Source: Crotophaga sulcirostris (Eukaryota; Chordata; Aves; Cuculiformes; Crotophagidae). Taken from it: 64,000 nucleotides of DNA. Position numbers and translations under genes: made by a program. The DNA lies in NCBI GenBank assembly GCA_013397455.1, contig VYZB01000329.1, forward strand, positions 339,779-403,778, read 5' to 3'. The notes below the pieces were generated by a model that was given only the letters and a program-made list of their open reading frames with translations, made no database searches and was not told the origin of the DNA. Shown here one piece after another: positions 1 to 12,425 of this stretch (positions are counted from its first letter, which is position 1; every line of letters begins with the position of its first letter).

Positions 1-3000
1 CACAAAGAAGCAATGTCTCTTTGCTACTCATCGAGAGATGCCAAATACCTTCTGAATTTTGCAGTTGTTGATATAACCGAGACTGCGTGCTGAAACAGCC
101 CTGCCGAATCAGATTGGTGGAACAGCAATAGAATCTCTTCTGAATATCATATTTGTGGTTTTCCTCTTTCATTATAGTTAACTGAGTCAGAGTAAGATAC
201 CGGAGCAAATGTAAAACCCATCAGTATAAAAAGTGACATCTTTGTATCTGATCCTCATCTGACATAGATGAGGAATATCCCTATGATGATAATAAAGTTG
301 TACCTCTTTACTCCAGGTCTTAAGCAGCTGGAATTCTCCATTTCTGTAATTTAGACAATATGACAAAATGCTCTAGAAGTAGCAGTTGGGATTTCCTCTG
401 TTTTGTAAAGCACCAAACACTCTGGGGGTCTCAGGAATAATTCTCAAGTATTGTTTCAATGTGTTTGAAACTGTTTGAATTCACTGACTATTCTCAGCTA
501 TGTAGGAATACACACACACACACACATAGACAAACAGCTCTTGAAGGAAATCGGAGCATCTGAAAGAAAAGATTTACTTTACTGTAAGTGATCTCAGCTA
601 CATTATTTACACACCAAAATCTCTTAGAGGGAACCATAAAAACTCATCAAAGTGCAGTGTTTCTTGGGCCACTCGGTCCCAAGCTCTACAAAAGATTTTG
701 GAGTTTATCTTCTACTCCTGGTCAGTTTCTTCCAGATCTCATTATAAAACAGAGTACATGAAAACTTGGACTTTTTAGAAAAAAAAAATGTTAAATATTT
801 TCTTCTAGAAACTGATTCTTCTCTGCTCAGTTTTTTGCATATTTTTATAGAATCTTTAAGCTCTTTCTCTTCTTATTCTGTAAGGGACTCCCTTAGGACA
901 CATATGCACATATGAATATGATAATGATATCACACCATGTGCTTTGAGGGCCTCATGCTTTGGAAGTATGAAACTAATCTAAATGACCGTCTATCAAGTT
1001 TGCTCCTTTCCTGAACAGCGAGCAAAGCTGTTTGCATAACTGCCGAAAATCTATTGTAGGTACAGTCCTTCAGAAATGCCCTGGGATGATCTGCTAATGA
1101 GACCTGCCATAGCCAGGAAGCATTGGATTTAACTGTCTGTGTTTAGTCACAAAATTAGAGGAGGACAGGACAACTTGTCAAGTTTGCTAAAACCTGCACT
1201 GTACGCTACCATTTGTACATAAGAAAACAGAACTCAGGAGACTCAGTTTCTGTTCAACCACAGATTTCCTATGTATCGCTGCATAAATTGTGCCAGCACT
1301 CCACACCTCAGGTCTTTGCCCATAACTTTGGGATCTTTAATGGGAAATAAGTACCTGAAAATAGGACAGTAGTTAGATATTATGAAAATGAGAAATGCAC
1401 AAGCAGTTCAGCAGAAAGAAGATGAGACACTCTCCAGTTTGTTTTCTGGACCACCAAAAATGGTTAGGTACACCTCCACATCAGTTCCTATGTGGGACAT
1501 TTACATTTGGGGTTTGGGAATTAAGCACCGGATAGATTCTGGTTATCCACAGCAATTCATGTTTAGGAAGACGTGAAAACACGAGTCAGGACCCCACAAG
1601 TCATCTAGCAGCTACAGGAGAATGAATGTCTTGCTGTAATAACCTGTTTGCATTATTTTATTTTATAAATCAAAAAAGTGTCTTTTATTAACACATCTTG
1701 TCTTACACAACTGATAGCAGGCCCACAGTCTGGCCTGCATTTGAAATAATACACTCCCCTTTCTCTTTAGCATTGTTTCTACCTCTGTCTCTTAAGCACT
1801 TCCTCTGCTTGACATACGTCCTCCAAGATGTACCTACTGGAAGTTAACATTTCTTATTTCAAAAAGGTGCAAGACTTTTTCTGGCATCATAACATGACAT
1901 TCATATTGGCTGCTGTACTTTCAAATTTCTGAATTACTCTTGGGTGTACTTTGTCTATTTCCAACATTTTAAGGCCTCCCTTTTCCTTATGAGGCCACCT
2001 GGAAAATGGCAATAAAACTTACAAGCTTTAGGGGGCTTGTTTTCCAAAGTTCATTTCAACTCTAGTTGGTTTTAAGAGAGCTTATCACTTTATCAGGCAT
2101 AAAGGATTGTTGCCTCAATATATATGGTTAAATGAACAAAACAGTTTGATTTGTGCAATATCTGTTCAGGACACAGTCTGTTAAAATATAGGGGTAAAAA
2201 AAAAACAACCTAACAGCAACCAAAACAATTCATTTTTTTATTGTTTCTAAAATATCTTACACATCCCATCAAAATAAATTGTTTATTTTGCTAAGCAGAA
2301 GCTTCAGCATGGAAGAAGAAGGTTGGAAGTTCAGTTCAAACAGCAATAAAACACCAGAATCTTAAAAATTATATATATGGTCATTCATCTAAGGCATTGC
2401 CTATGACAATTTTGTTTGTTTTATTAAATACAGACTTTTAATGTTAGATACAGGTGAATTACTTTCTAGACCAAATATCACCTCTCTAGACCAAAGGATG
2501 GTGGCAGCCTGAAGACAAGTAACCACAATGTGTCCCCTTCTAAGAAGACAAGCAAAGAAAATTCTAAATTAGTCTCATAGTTTGTGCTTTAGAAAAATAT
2601 AATTTCCAAAAGATGAGGAATGTTACGAGCAAAATTCCTGGAAAGTGAATTGTAAGCAAAGGAGTTTGAATGAAACTTAGGCATTCTTTTAGAAGAGTTT
2701 ATTAGATTGATAAAACCTCACAATTTCACAACCAAGAAAGAACAAACTTTGGCTAAAAGCCTAACCTCATTTTGAAACTGGGAATCTAAAAGCACCATAT
2801 AACACATGAAAATAGAAAGAAACGGCAGATTTAGTTAGAAGCATCAATGAGAAATTCTGAACAAAAGAGAATAATTAATATGAGAAGCTAAAAGCATGGG
2901 AAAATAATTGCCATCACTAAGAAAAATAGAAAGAATATTCTAAAATTTATATTAAAAAAGAGAAAAATATGTTCCCTCTATAAAATATGATCTAATCTTG

Positions 3001-3107
3001 ACATGAGATAAGGATGTTAAATCTATTATTAATGATAAAGAGGAAGGATCAAGGTTCAGTAAATATTGCCTTTTAACACTGGGAGAAAACCAGGATTATT
3101 TAATCGC
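1..3107. other. AT-rich non-coding DNA, no gene seen
   Basis: No open frame exceeds about 65 codons, and none resembles a known protein. Base composition is AT-rich with scattered A and T runs. The only simple repeat is a short AC dinucleotide run (510-526, about 8 units). Nothing resembles an RNA gene or an intact mobile element. It could be intergenic or intronic; the sequence does not decide. Confidence 0.7.
510..526. repeat. Short (AC)n microsatellite
   Basis: About eight uninterrupted AC units. It is short enough to be nearly stable. Confidence 0.85.
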
Positions 3108-4040
3108 TTCACAGAGAATCACAGAAAATCAGTTTGGAAGGGACCTCAAGGATCATCTGGTCCAACCTTTCTTGGCAGAAGCACGGTCTAGACAAGATGG
3201 CCCAGTGCCCTGTCCAAGTGAATCTTACAAGCGCCCGGTGTTGGGGAATCCACCACTTCCCTGGGGAGATTGTTCCAATGGCTGATTGCTCTTATCGGGA
3301 AAAATTTTCCTCTTGTGTCCAGTTGTAATCTCTCCAGGAGTAACTTGTACACATTACTGCTCGTCATTTCCATGTGACTCCTTGTGAAAAGGGAGTCCCC
3401 ATCTTCTTTGTAGCCACCCTGTAAATACTGGAGCATGGTAATAAAGTCTTCCCTAAAGCCTTCATTTCTCAGGACTGAACAAACCCAGTTCTCTCAGCCT
3501 TTCCTCGTACAGCAGGCTTCCCAGTCCTTTGATCATCTTTGTGGTCCTTCTCTGGATCCTCTCCAGCATGCCCACACCTTTTTCGTGTAGTGGTGACCAA
3601 AACTGAACACAGTATTCCAGATATGGCCTGAGAAGCACTGAGTAGAGTGGGATAACGACTTCTTTGTAACTGCTGGTGATGCTCTTGTTGGTGCAACCCA
3701 GCATCCTGTTGACTTTCTTTTCTGCAGCAGCAAACTGTTTGTTTGCTCATATTGAGCTTGTTGTCCACCAGGACTCCCAGGTCCCTTTCCATAGAACTGC
3801 TCCCCAACCAGGTAGATCCCAGCCTGTGCTGCACTTACGTATTATACTTTCCCTCGTGTTTGTTCCCAAGGCTGTGTGCACTGGGATGCATAACACTTGA
3901 GGTGGTTGGTCTTCCAGTTCTGATCTTGAAAGGCAGATAAGGAACATTTGTCTCTGCTCTTGTTGGCCTGGTTTATCCCCCCAGTTCGATGCAATGGCAT
4001 GAGCATTGACACTTTGGACCCTGCTCCCAAGTCCTTCAGT
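3108..4040 (-). mobile_element. CR1 LINE, 5'-truncated, decayed, minus strand
   Basis: Read on the minus strand, this is the 3' part of a CR1 retrotransposon: the C-terminal part of ORF2 (reverse transcriptase polyprotein), a short 3' UTR and the tail. The tail lies at 3108-3135 as imperfect AATCACAGA units, followed on the plus strand by the complement of the conserved TTGGAAGGGACC block. Minus-strand frames at 3462-3704 and 3188-3436 show typical CR1 ORF2 motifs (a Y-x-E-x-x-L-R-E-L-G-L-F segment, then an R-x-K-F-F-P and H-W-N-x-L-P-R-E-V-V-D segment). They lie in different reading frames, so at least one frameshift separates them. The 5' limit is blurred and may be nearer 3900. It is a dead copy. 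Confidence 0.85.
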
Positions 4041-4239
4041 TTAAAGCCTGCCTCACCAAACTGACCAAACTGCTGTCAAAGATTGAGGACGATTAAGATC
4101 TTTCCAGCCCTTCAGTTACCAAGAAAGAATTTAGGTAAAAACTGTTGAATGCTTTTAAATCAGTAAGCTAGATAGACTGAATCCAAGAGTCCTCAACAGC
4201 TTCCCAAGGAGATAGCTCAATTATTTCAATACTGATAAG

Positions 4240-5130
4240 TCTTGACAATTCCGGAAGACTAGAAGAGTAAAAATGCTGTGCCAATATTAAAGCAGGTTAA
4301 ATCAGGCAGGTTACTGGACATCAATCCCAGACAAAATAACGGAGAAGTTGCTAAATGAATAAATTGATATAATTAAAAATTGGCTGACGTTTCCCAAAAG
4401 TAACCAGTCACAGGGTACACTTCTAACCCTAGTGTCAGCTGTCAAGGATTGCCTGAAGGGTGACCACATCTGATATAAAATGTTCTTAAAATATTGGCAT
4501 AATGTAATTGTGAATGACACAAAAACTGGTGGAAGAGCATACACAAAATTTGTTGATTTACATAGCCAACTGAGACAATTTCAATTAACCAGTTCAATAC
4601 AGCTAAACTTCTGCATGTATTCAAAAATGGATCTTAAGAGACAAGAAACAGAGCAAATTTCCTAATGTAATTCTGAAAAAACCCATACACAAACGTTTTA
4701 TTGCATAAACTGAATAACAAATACCAGCAGGGTGATGATGTTACCTCTGTATGTAATATTGATGAGATTGATACTAGAATATTATACACACATCTGGTGT
4801 CCATATTTGGGGAAATAAAAATTGGAAAAAAAATTGGAAAGGATGCAGAAAGAACCTTAAAAATTGTTCTGGGATGGAGAAAATGACTTACAGTGGGGCA
4901 CTGGAAATACTCAGTCTGTTTAGATTATAGTAGATTTAAAGGTGGCTTGATTATGTAAGCATGTACATTCATTAGGAAAAACACTGAACACTGAAAGGAC
5001 CTTTGAACCAAAGAGAAAGGGTCTAAAGAAGATCAGTGGATGCAAGCTAAAACCAGATAAGTTTAGTTTAATAAGGCATAAGGTGAGTGAGTTTAGTCAG
5101 AAAAAAAGGAGCTACAAAAAAAATATTGAG
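4240..5130 (+). mobile_element. Ancient CR1/L3-like LINE relic, plus strand
   Basis: The order of weak matches follows the old CR1/L3 ORF2 and 3' region: a segment like the lagging end of the reverse transcriptase (about 4310-4400, including an AAAAATTGGCTGA block), then the GACAC-AAA-CTGG stretch (4515-4535), the TGGTGTCCATATTTGGGG equivalent of the usual 'vocal' block TGTGTCCAGTTTTGGGG (4795-4812), and the later GAGAAAATGACTTA, CTCAGTCTGTTTAGA and GGTGGCTTGATTATGTAAG blocks. All frames are interrupted. Divergence is far greater than in the other CR1 copies here, so it is an old insertion. Identification rests on remembered consensus order, not on an alignment; boundaries are approximate. 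Confidence 0.6.
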
Positions 5131-8100
5131 TTCTCCTCTTCATGCTAATATTGGCTTCATTCAGAAAGATGTGCTTTAGCAAAAAAAAAAAAAAGCTATT
5201 CTTTAGTCAGAGATTTGTGCTCAGTTTAATATACGGAATTGCCCAAATATTCTTTCTGAACTTAAACATTTTATGTAGGATACAACTCATTTAACTTTAG
5301 TTGCCTACAGTGTAGACATCTGAACCTCAACCTGTCTAAGATTGCCACAGAGTCAACAAATACTTTGGGGCCTGGATTCATCTCACGCATTATAGAAACC
5401 TGCATTAGGATGAGATCAATGTTGTGAAGTGCCTATTTCTCTCTGCTGTAAAGGAGATGTTATAAAGGGAACAAAAAGAGGCTATAAAGGGAATTTGAAT
5501 AACTAGCTCTGGTGTAGAAATTTCCACTGAAAAATGCATGCATTCAGTCAGATGAATCCTACCTAGGTTTTGTGTCTAAGTGACAGGAAGACATTTTGAC
5601 AAACATTCCGTAGCAATAAATCCAGTTCAGCAGGAAAAGCAGCACCTGGATCTCTGCTAGGATTAGATGAGGTAGAGGTTTAAGGTATTTCTTCTGTGCC
5701 TAATGTGTAGCTGTTTACACACATTTATTTAGACTCTGTCTTCCATCTGTTTCAGGCTCAAACATATTTTAAAACAAAATAATAAAAATTTATGCTTTCC
5801 CAATATTTTTAAAAGTTAATAAGAAAAGGGAGTTAAAGATGAGGGATTAAATATCTATTCACTAAGGGCCCAAATTTTCATCACCACCCACTAATCCAAC
5901 CCAGTGGGAGGACATAACAAAATGATAACCAGAGTGAAATAAGATCTTGCTGTGAATCTGAATTTTGGGATGTTTTCCTGTGTGCTTTGCATTTTGTGTT
6001 AGTACAAGGCAGAATATATCTTTCCAACAACAGAGGAAAACCTGAGAATGAAATAAGTCACAGCTCTTAAAGGACAGCAAGCCTCAGTCACTGGGAGCAG
6101 GCACACGAACACACACAGAGTTAAAGGGCTTGTGAAGTTTGAGGGGTTTTGTGTTTGGAAATAAGCAAGATCTCCCACACCAGAGCCCTGGTAAACTTTT
6201 TACACAAACAACATGGCTTGAAGTCAAGGGAAGATTTGCCTCGGGAAGGACTAGAGGGTTGGATTTAATGTACTGTTCATTATGGCTATTTTCCTTTTCT
6301 TTATGAGCCATCTGGGAATCTATCTCCCTGTTTTAACTGACATGAACTATTTTGTTTCAACATTATTTTTTACTGTTCTAGCCTGTATGCTTTATTGATG
6401 CTGATTATAATTTGGTTGTTCACCAACTTAAATTGAAAGGAAAAACTGCAATCCAAACCCATTTCTGTAGTGATTTAAGAACAGCTAACATACGATGCTT
6501 GGACCAAACTTTCTCATTAAATAGTTATTACCGAAATTTTTATTTTTGTTAAGAAACCTTTTAATACCAAAGCACATTTTACGTATAAATATTTTAAAGT
6601 GCATAGTACTTCTTCTAGATAGGCTAATAACTTAAACGAGAACATTATACAAGCATTGAAAATTATTAAGGACTTAAAAGAGACACTCATGGAGCATCTA
6701 AAAAGGGTAGGATTCAGTTTGGACATTGTACATTAACTATGTGCAATAACTGGTTATGTTGATATATGCAACAAAGCATCTATCCTTACTGAAAATAGTG
6801 AAAACATTAATATATTTAAAATAATAACAGAATTTTTTTCTCCCTAAAAATGACTTAATTTGTGGAACTTCTTGCTACAAGAAAAATGGAAAATAAATCT
6901 CAGCATGTCTTTTCTTAGATCACATTTTTAAGATTGCTCAAAGTACAATTGTAAAATAATGCACATGGAGACTTGGAAGTTCATTAGTTAGCTATTAAAT
7001 AAAGGAGATAATGTACACTTTATCATTTTCTAGAAGTTCAAAATATAGTTCTTTATACAGTCGTTTTTATTATTTATAGAGATCAACAAAGGCAGAAAAA
7101 AATTACACTGAATAATTGAAGTTTTAATGAGCAGACACAACTTTTCACATATTTTTCCCCTGAAAGTTGGGTGAGACAGAGAATGGACAAGGCATTAGGT
7201 AAATTAGTAGAAGATGACCTTACAGTACCAGATCGAACACAACTTAAGATTCTCTACAGAACAGACGTGAGCTATTGACTACCCATGCTCAAGGAGAAAA
7301 TTCTCACTCAGAGTCACACTCGGAGTCATAAATTCTACCAAGTTATCAATAATGGCACATCTGTAATTTTCTCATATCTGACATTCCTTGTGAATCATTC
7401 TCAGACATAGGAATACTTTTCTTTTCTGAAACTCAATTCAAACTTTAAAATACTAGTTTCTTATCTCAACTTAGCATAGCCTGAGGTACCCTACCACAAG
7501 GCGTAGAACTCCTCCTGCCCCCATGTGGCCTACCTTTAGGCCTGAAATATTTGCTATTCTTTACAACAGAATACGTTGTCAGCTTGCCTTACATATGAAG
7601 ATTGGCTGCTCTTTACCATCTTACACATTTATCCTTTCCTTCCTGGTGACAATATGAATATAGATTGTAAGCAGAAGGACAAAGAGGAGACCGAAGTCTG
7701 ATTGGGTGACTGTAAGTTGAAGAACCAGTTTTAGTGGATAAAAAGAGATGAACAGATGCTGGACACTTACCTGATTAACTGGAGCAGTTCTTGGACTACC
7801 TGAAAAATGAACCATAAATTATTTGAGGAAACACGTACTTTCTTAGCTCCAGAATGGTTCCTGGATGTGACACAATATGTGATGTGGACAACCTGGGGAG
7901 CAGGACCGTGACATGAAGTAGTTAAAAGGTTGCTGCGAAGATGAACAGAATAACCTGTCCTCCAGATCTCTTGAGGACAGGGAGAATCAGTTTAGACCAT
8001 AGAAAGAACTTTCTGATGGTAAGGAGAGTTGAGAGCCCTGGAATAGCTCGTTTGGCGACTGGTGCAGTTTCTCTTGCTGGCAGGTTGTAAGAACAGGTTA

Positions 8101-11100
8101 GACAAATGTGCCAGGAACGGTTTTGGTCTACTTGGTCTTTCCTTGGGTCAAATGGAGAGTTAAGATCACTTTTTCTGTTCATTTCAGACTCGCCTGCTAG
8201 AATATTATAATTTTTCATCCCAGATTGCTAAAGATAGAAATGGTTTCCTTTTTCACGTTTTCCACTACTGCAAAAAATAACTTGTTATATCCACCTGAAA
8301 ACACTAACAGACACAAAACCTCATTCTGTGCTTGTAAAAGTGAAAAAATCTACAGTTAAATTAAAGGATCTCTGTCCAGTTCTTCCAGTTTTGCTTCATG
8401 TGCTGAAACTACATACGACACATTTCATTTAATAAGACAATATTTACTCAGTAAATATATTTACCTCATTTCTTTGGCATTCTTTGCCTTTTATCTGTTG
8501 ATTCTTTCACAAGTTGAAAAGCAAAATGACCATTATGGCAGAAAGCCTCTTTTCAGGATTTGCATATAGAAACCACCTCAGAATACCTCTGGTCAGATTT
8601 CACCTTGGTATGGCTTTAATTACAAAATTAAAGATATCTGCTTGAAGTATTACAGCCAAATACAGACCCAGGAGGTATTATATTCCCAGTTTTGAGATTA
8701 ATGTGCTGGAAAGTCCCTGGTAATGAAATTTAAAAACATTCTAAATAGTGACCACTCGCCGATTTATGTGACAACCTGAATAATTAAAAAGATCTGCTTC
8801 AATCCCCTATCCATTAAGTACTTTTCTAATAACAATTTTCTGCCCAGAAATGGTCTCTACACCAAAATGTAGCACAACAATGAGAATTTCTCCTGTATCA
8901 GCTAGGCATCTTGGGATCTGTTTTATGATTCTACAAGGGTGTATAAAAGAGATAAGCTATAGCTATGCAGTAGAACTTTTCCCCATTCAGAGAGATTGTG
9001 GCTGAATTTTATTCCTTCTATTTCTTTCCAAAATAACCCTACTGAATATTTTCCTCAATTCTTTATTGACTGCTTATAACCTATGCTGAAAGCCTGAGAC
9101 TGCTGATTGGAAATTGTCTGCATTACAATGCCAGAATTCACAAACTTAATTTCTGGCCTTCAGAGAAGCCATACATTCAAGATGGGTTAACTATCTGTCT
9201 GGCTCTTTAGACACCTACTGCACCACATCGGTAGAGGTATTCCCAGAATTGTTTCTCAGTTGTTGCTTTCTTTATAAATGCTGAGGTTTTTGCTGGTCAA
9301 TATGTTCAAACTCTCCTCAGCCATGAGCATGCTTAGAGATGTCACAGACTGCTTAGAGGTCATGTTTAGGCTGCATCCAAAGGCTTCACAGTTTATTTTG
9401 AAGCTTTGTTAGGAAACTCTATCTTGCTAGTCAAGCTTAATCCTCTAGTTATGTACAAAACATATCTAATATCGACTAGAAAAAGGTGAAGGGACAACCT
9501 ACTTTGAACATGAGAGATGGTTATGGGATATACACCTGCTTGAACAGGACACTCATCTGAGAAGTCATGATACAATTCTCCTCAGAGCCAGGATGTGGGA
9601 CACCTCCCACGTCCTAGATTTAGTCTTAAATTCGAAACTGTCAGTTGGACATTTTTCCTGCAGCTTTGGTTTTCCAAACAGGGCAGGAAAATCACATGTT
9701 AAACATCTGCCTGAGCTTAACAAACAGAATCAGGAGAAAGTTGATGAGGAAAAGAGATAGATAAGTAGCAGTTAGATTGCTTCAAGGAGATTTCCAGGTG
9801 TCTTTGTCTAAATCAGCTGCTTCTGCATCAAAATCCATCTTTTTTCTATTCATGGCAGCTGTCTTCTAACAGATGCCTCAGCCATGTGTCCTTCCACAGT
9901 GCTGTCAATTGCCTCAGGAAATTCAAAGAAATGTGAAAATAAAAATGTTCAGTGTTATAAAGAAAATGGATAAAGTAAAAATAATTATTGGGATCTAGCA
10001 AACACAATTATAAGGAAGTCAGTTATTCTTGTTGATAAAGGTTGATTTTATGGGGAAACTTGCTAAGACTACAGAAAACACTAAGTAACTCTCCTCTGAC
10101 ACCCTCTGTCAGTTTTAATGCGGTGGTCAAGGGGGTTGCTAATAGTACACACATAAAATACTCCAGATTTTGATGGAATGACCAGATATTGAGGGTATTA
10201 AATAAATCAATTTTTAAAATATTTTAAAATCCTTTGAGTGGAAATTGTATTTAAAATATGCACAGTCAAGATGTTATACCAGGGGGTCACTGTGGTGTCT
10301 TTTCTTCTGAAGTAGCAATAACATTTGTGAACTTCGAATTTCACATATGTTTTTTCTCCATATAATGACTTTTCCAAAGGCAAGAAAATGCTGTTTTCTA
10401 ATTCAGAGAAGAAGCGATGCAATATCGCCATTATCTTGATTTTGTTTTTCTTTCTTTCCTCTTTAGGGTCTTTGGAGCTAGATACACAAAAAATAACAGT
10501 CCTATGATTTATCTATAGTCCAGAGACATGAAAACAATGAGACAAGGTGAGTGAAACTTCCTGCTGACGACAGTGTAACATAAAGTGAAAGAAAAAACTA
10601 AAGAGAAAAATCAAAAAAAGGCATTGAAAGAAGGTGAAACAAAAAATGTACAGTTAAATCATCTGTTGATTGTCTTTCTTATGTGAAAATTTTCAAAAGA
10701 TATGTGTGACTAAAAAAGAAAAATATATCCTGAAGAAAAATGAAGAGTTTCCACTTATTGTGGGTCACATGGATAGCGATTCCACACAAGTAAAGGGAGA
10801 TCTGAAGGCTAGGACAGTGTGGATACTTAAGAAAAGAAAGTTAGGTTTGACATAATTATGTTGTACAACTCACTGGAGCCAAATAAAAGGTAACAAAGAA
10901 GTTAGACACCAGTTGTGAGTGGGCTACAGGGTGACATTTTTTCAGATTAGTGTGAAAGATATTATCTTATGAAGAAACACTTTGCTGAGATGTAGGATAG
11001 CCTAAGTAACCAGACCAAAGAACAAATTGTGCTGGATGTTTGCTAGAGACATTTTTGAGATCAGACAGGAAAAGGAATCGCTAGTTTTTGTCCAGATACT

Positions 11101-11482
11101 GAGGATTACAGCACTCTGGAAGTTAACTCACAGGGGTCAGCAACTCCACAGAGAGCTGTTCTGACTGTGCAATACATTTGTACTGTATATATCATTGAAA
11201 CATCAAGAGGAAGAGTACGTTGTGTGACAAATCATACTGATACATTTAAACAACACTGACTAATGTAGAGGAAAGACCATTGGTCCAGAAGGAAAGATCA
11301 GTAGAAGAGTCATCCTGAACAACAGCTATTCCAATCTGAACTGCAAAAATCTGTCTCACAAATACTCATTTCAACTTTAATTATCGTTATTTTAGTTACA
11401 GCCGCTTCTGATTAATATCAGAGGATAGTTCAGTGAAAAGACATTATGTTATTCCACATTAAACCTTCAAAACGGTACCATG
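5131..11482. other. AT-rich non-coding DNA, no gene seen
   Basis: No frame longer than about 98 codons and none recognisable. It contains an A14-type run near 5180-5194 and a perfect 8-bp inverted repeat with a 3-nt loop at 8440-8458, but no complete repeat element that I can name. Possible intron or intergenic DNA. Confidence 0.65.
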
Positions 11483-11600
11483 TTCATAGGATCATGGGAT
11501 CATAGAATAATCTGGGTTGTAAGGGACCTTCAAAGGTCATCCGCTTCAGTCCCCCCTCCTGCAATGAGCAGGGCCATCTTCAACAAGGTGAGGTTTCACC
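11483..11600 (-). mobile_element. CR1 3' end fragment, minus strand
   Basis: The plus strand carries the complement of a CR1 tail (imperfect ATCATAGGATCATGGGATCA units, 11485-11508), then GGGTTGTAAGGGACCTTCAAAGGTCATC and a C-rich block followed by GAGCAGGGCCATCTTCAACA. This is the order found in the 3' end of the CR1 subfamilies whose UTR contains a GGCAGGGACACCT-type block. Similarity fades after about 11600. It is a short, heavily 5'-truncated insertion with no coding part. Confidence 0.8.
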
Positions 11601-12369
11601 CTTGTTTTTACACTCTAGCTAAAAAGCATCCTCCATCGCTATTTGCCTGGAATTTTAAGCTCCAGTCATCGAACCAGATGGCTGGACATGATCATCTTGA
11701 AACTCAAGTTATGAATCAAACCCTATGAGTTACAGTAGAAGCTGTTAGAAAATTGCCCATCTGAACCACTTGGAAAGCATTTCCACACAGTGGCTGGAGT
11801 CAGGAAGAGAGTGGCTGGCAAGCAGAACAGTGAACCAGTCCAATTAATGGACAAGAAAGATTAATAAAAGAATAGGGTTACTTTTTGGCTATGTTAATGA
11901 CGAATTTTTATTTCCCTTTTCCTGTCCTTCAGCCTTTTCACCACACACCTTTCCACCGACAAGAGGAGTAAACAAGAACTGGTCATGCAGGTTAGCATTG
12001 ATAAAATCAAGTTCACAAGCAGATATTTCAAATCCTTTATTAACAGGGCCATAAACGACATATGCTGTTTGATTAGGATATGATGAAAAGAATTTATTAG
12101 CAGATGTGTATTCAGCTACACTGTTTTACTGGCAGCTTTATGAGATTCTCTCCTAGGCTGACAGGTGCGGCCTGCCAGCTGCTTCGTACAGTAAACATGG
12201 GATGGAGACCATGCCATGTGCCATGATTTAATCAGTTACCATCCACTGCTGGAAAATAAACAAGAGTTTGTGCATTTCTTTCAGTTCCACGTATATTAAT
12301 TGAAACCAAATATTACAAATGACAGTGAGAGGGAGTATCACTGATCAGAGAAGACTTAAATTTAATCGG

Positions 12370-12425
12370 ACACAGCCATGTAATACATAAATATAATAAA
12401 ACACAGTCATGTAATACATAAATAT
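12370..12425. repeat. Tandem duplication, 31-bp period
   Basis: The 25-bp segment at 12370-12394 recurs at 12401-12425 with one C-to-T difference. The copies are separated by 6 bp, giving a period of 31 bp. It looks like a recent local duplication. Confidence 0.9.

Noticed and set aside
8440..8458. Perfect 8-bp inverted repeat with 3-nt loop (ATATTTAC/GTAAATAT)
   Set aside because: Short and AT-only in AT-rich DNA; expected by chance.
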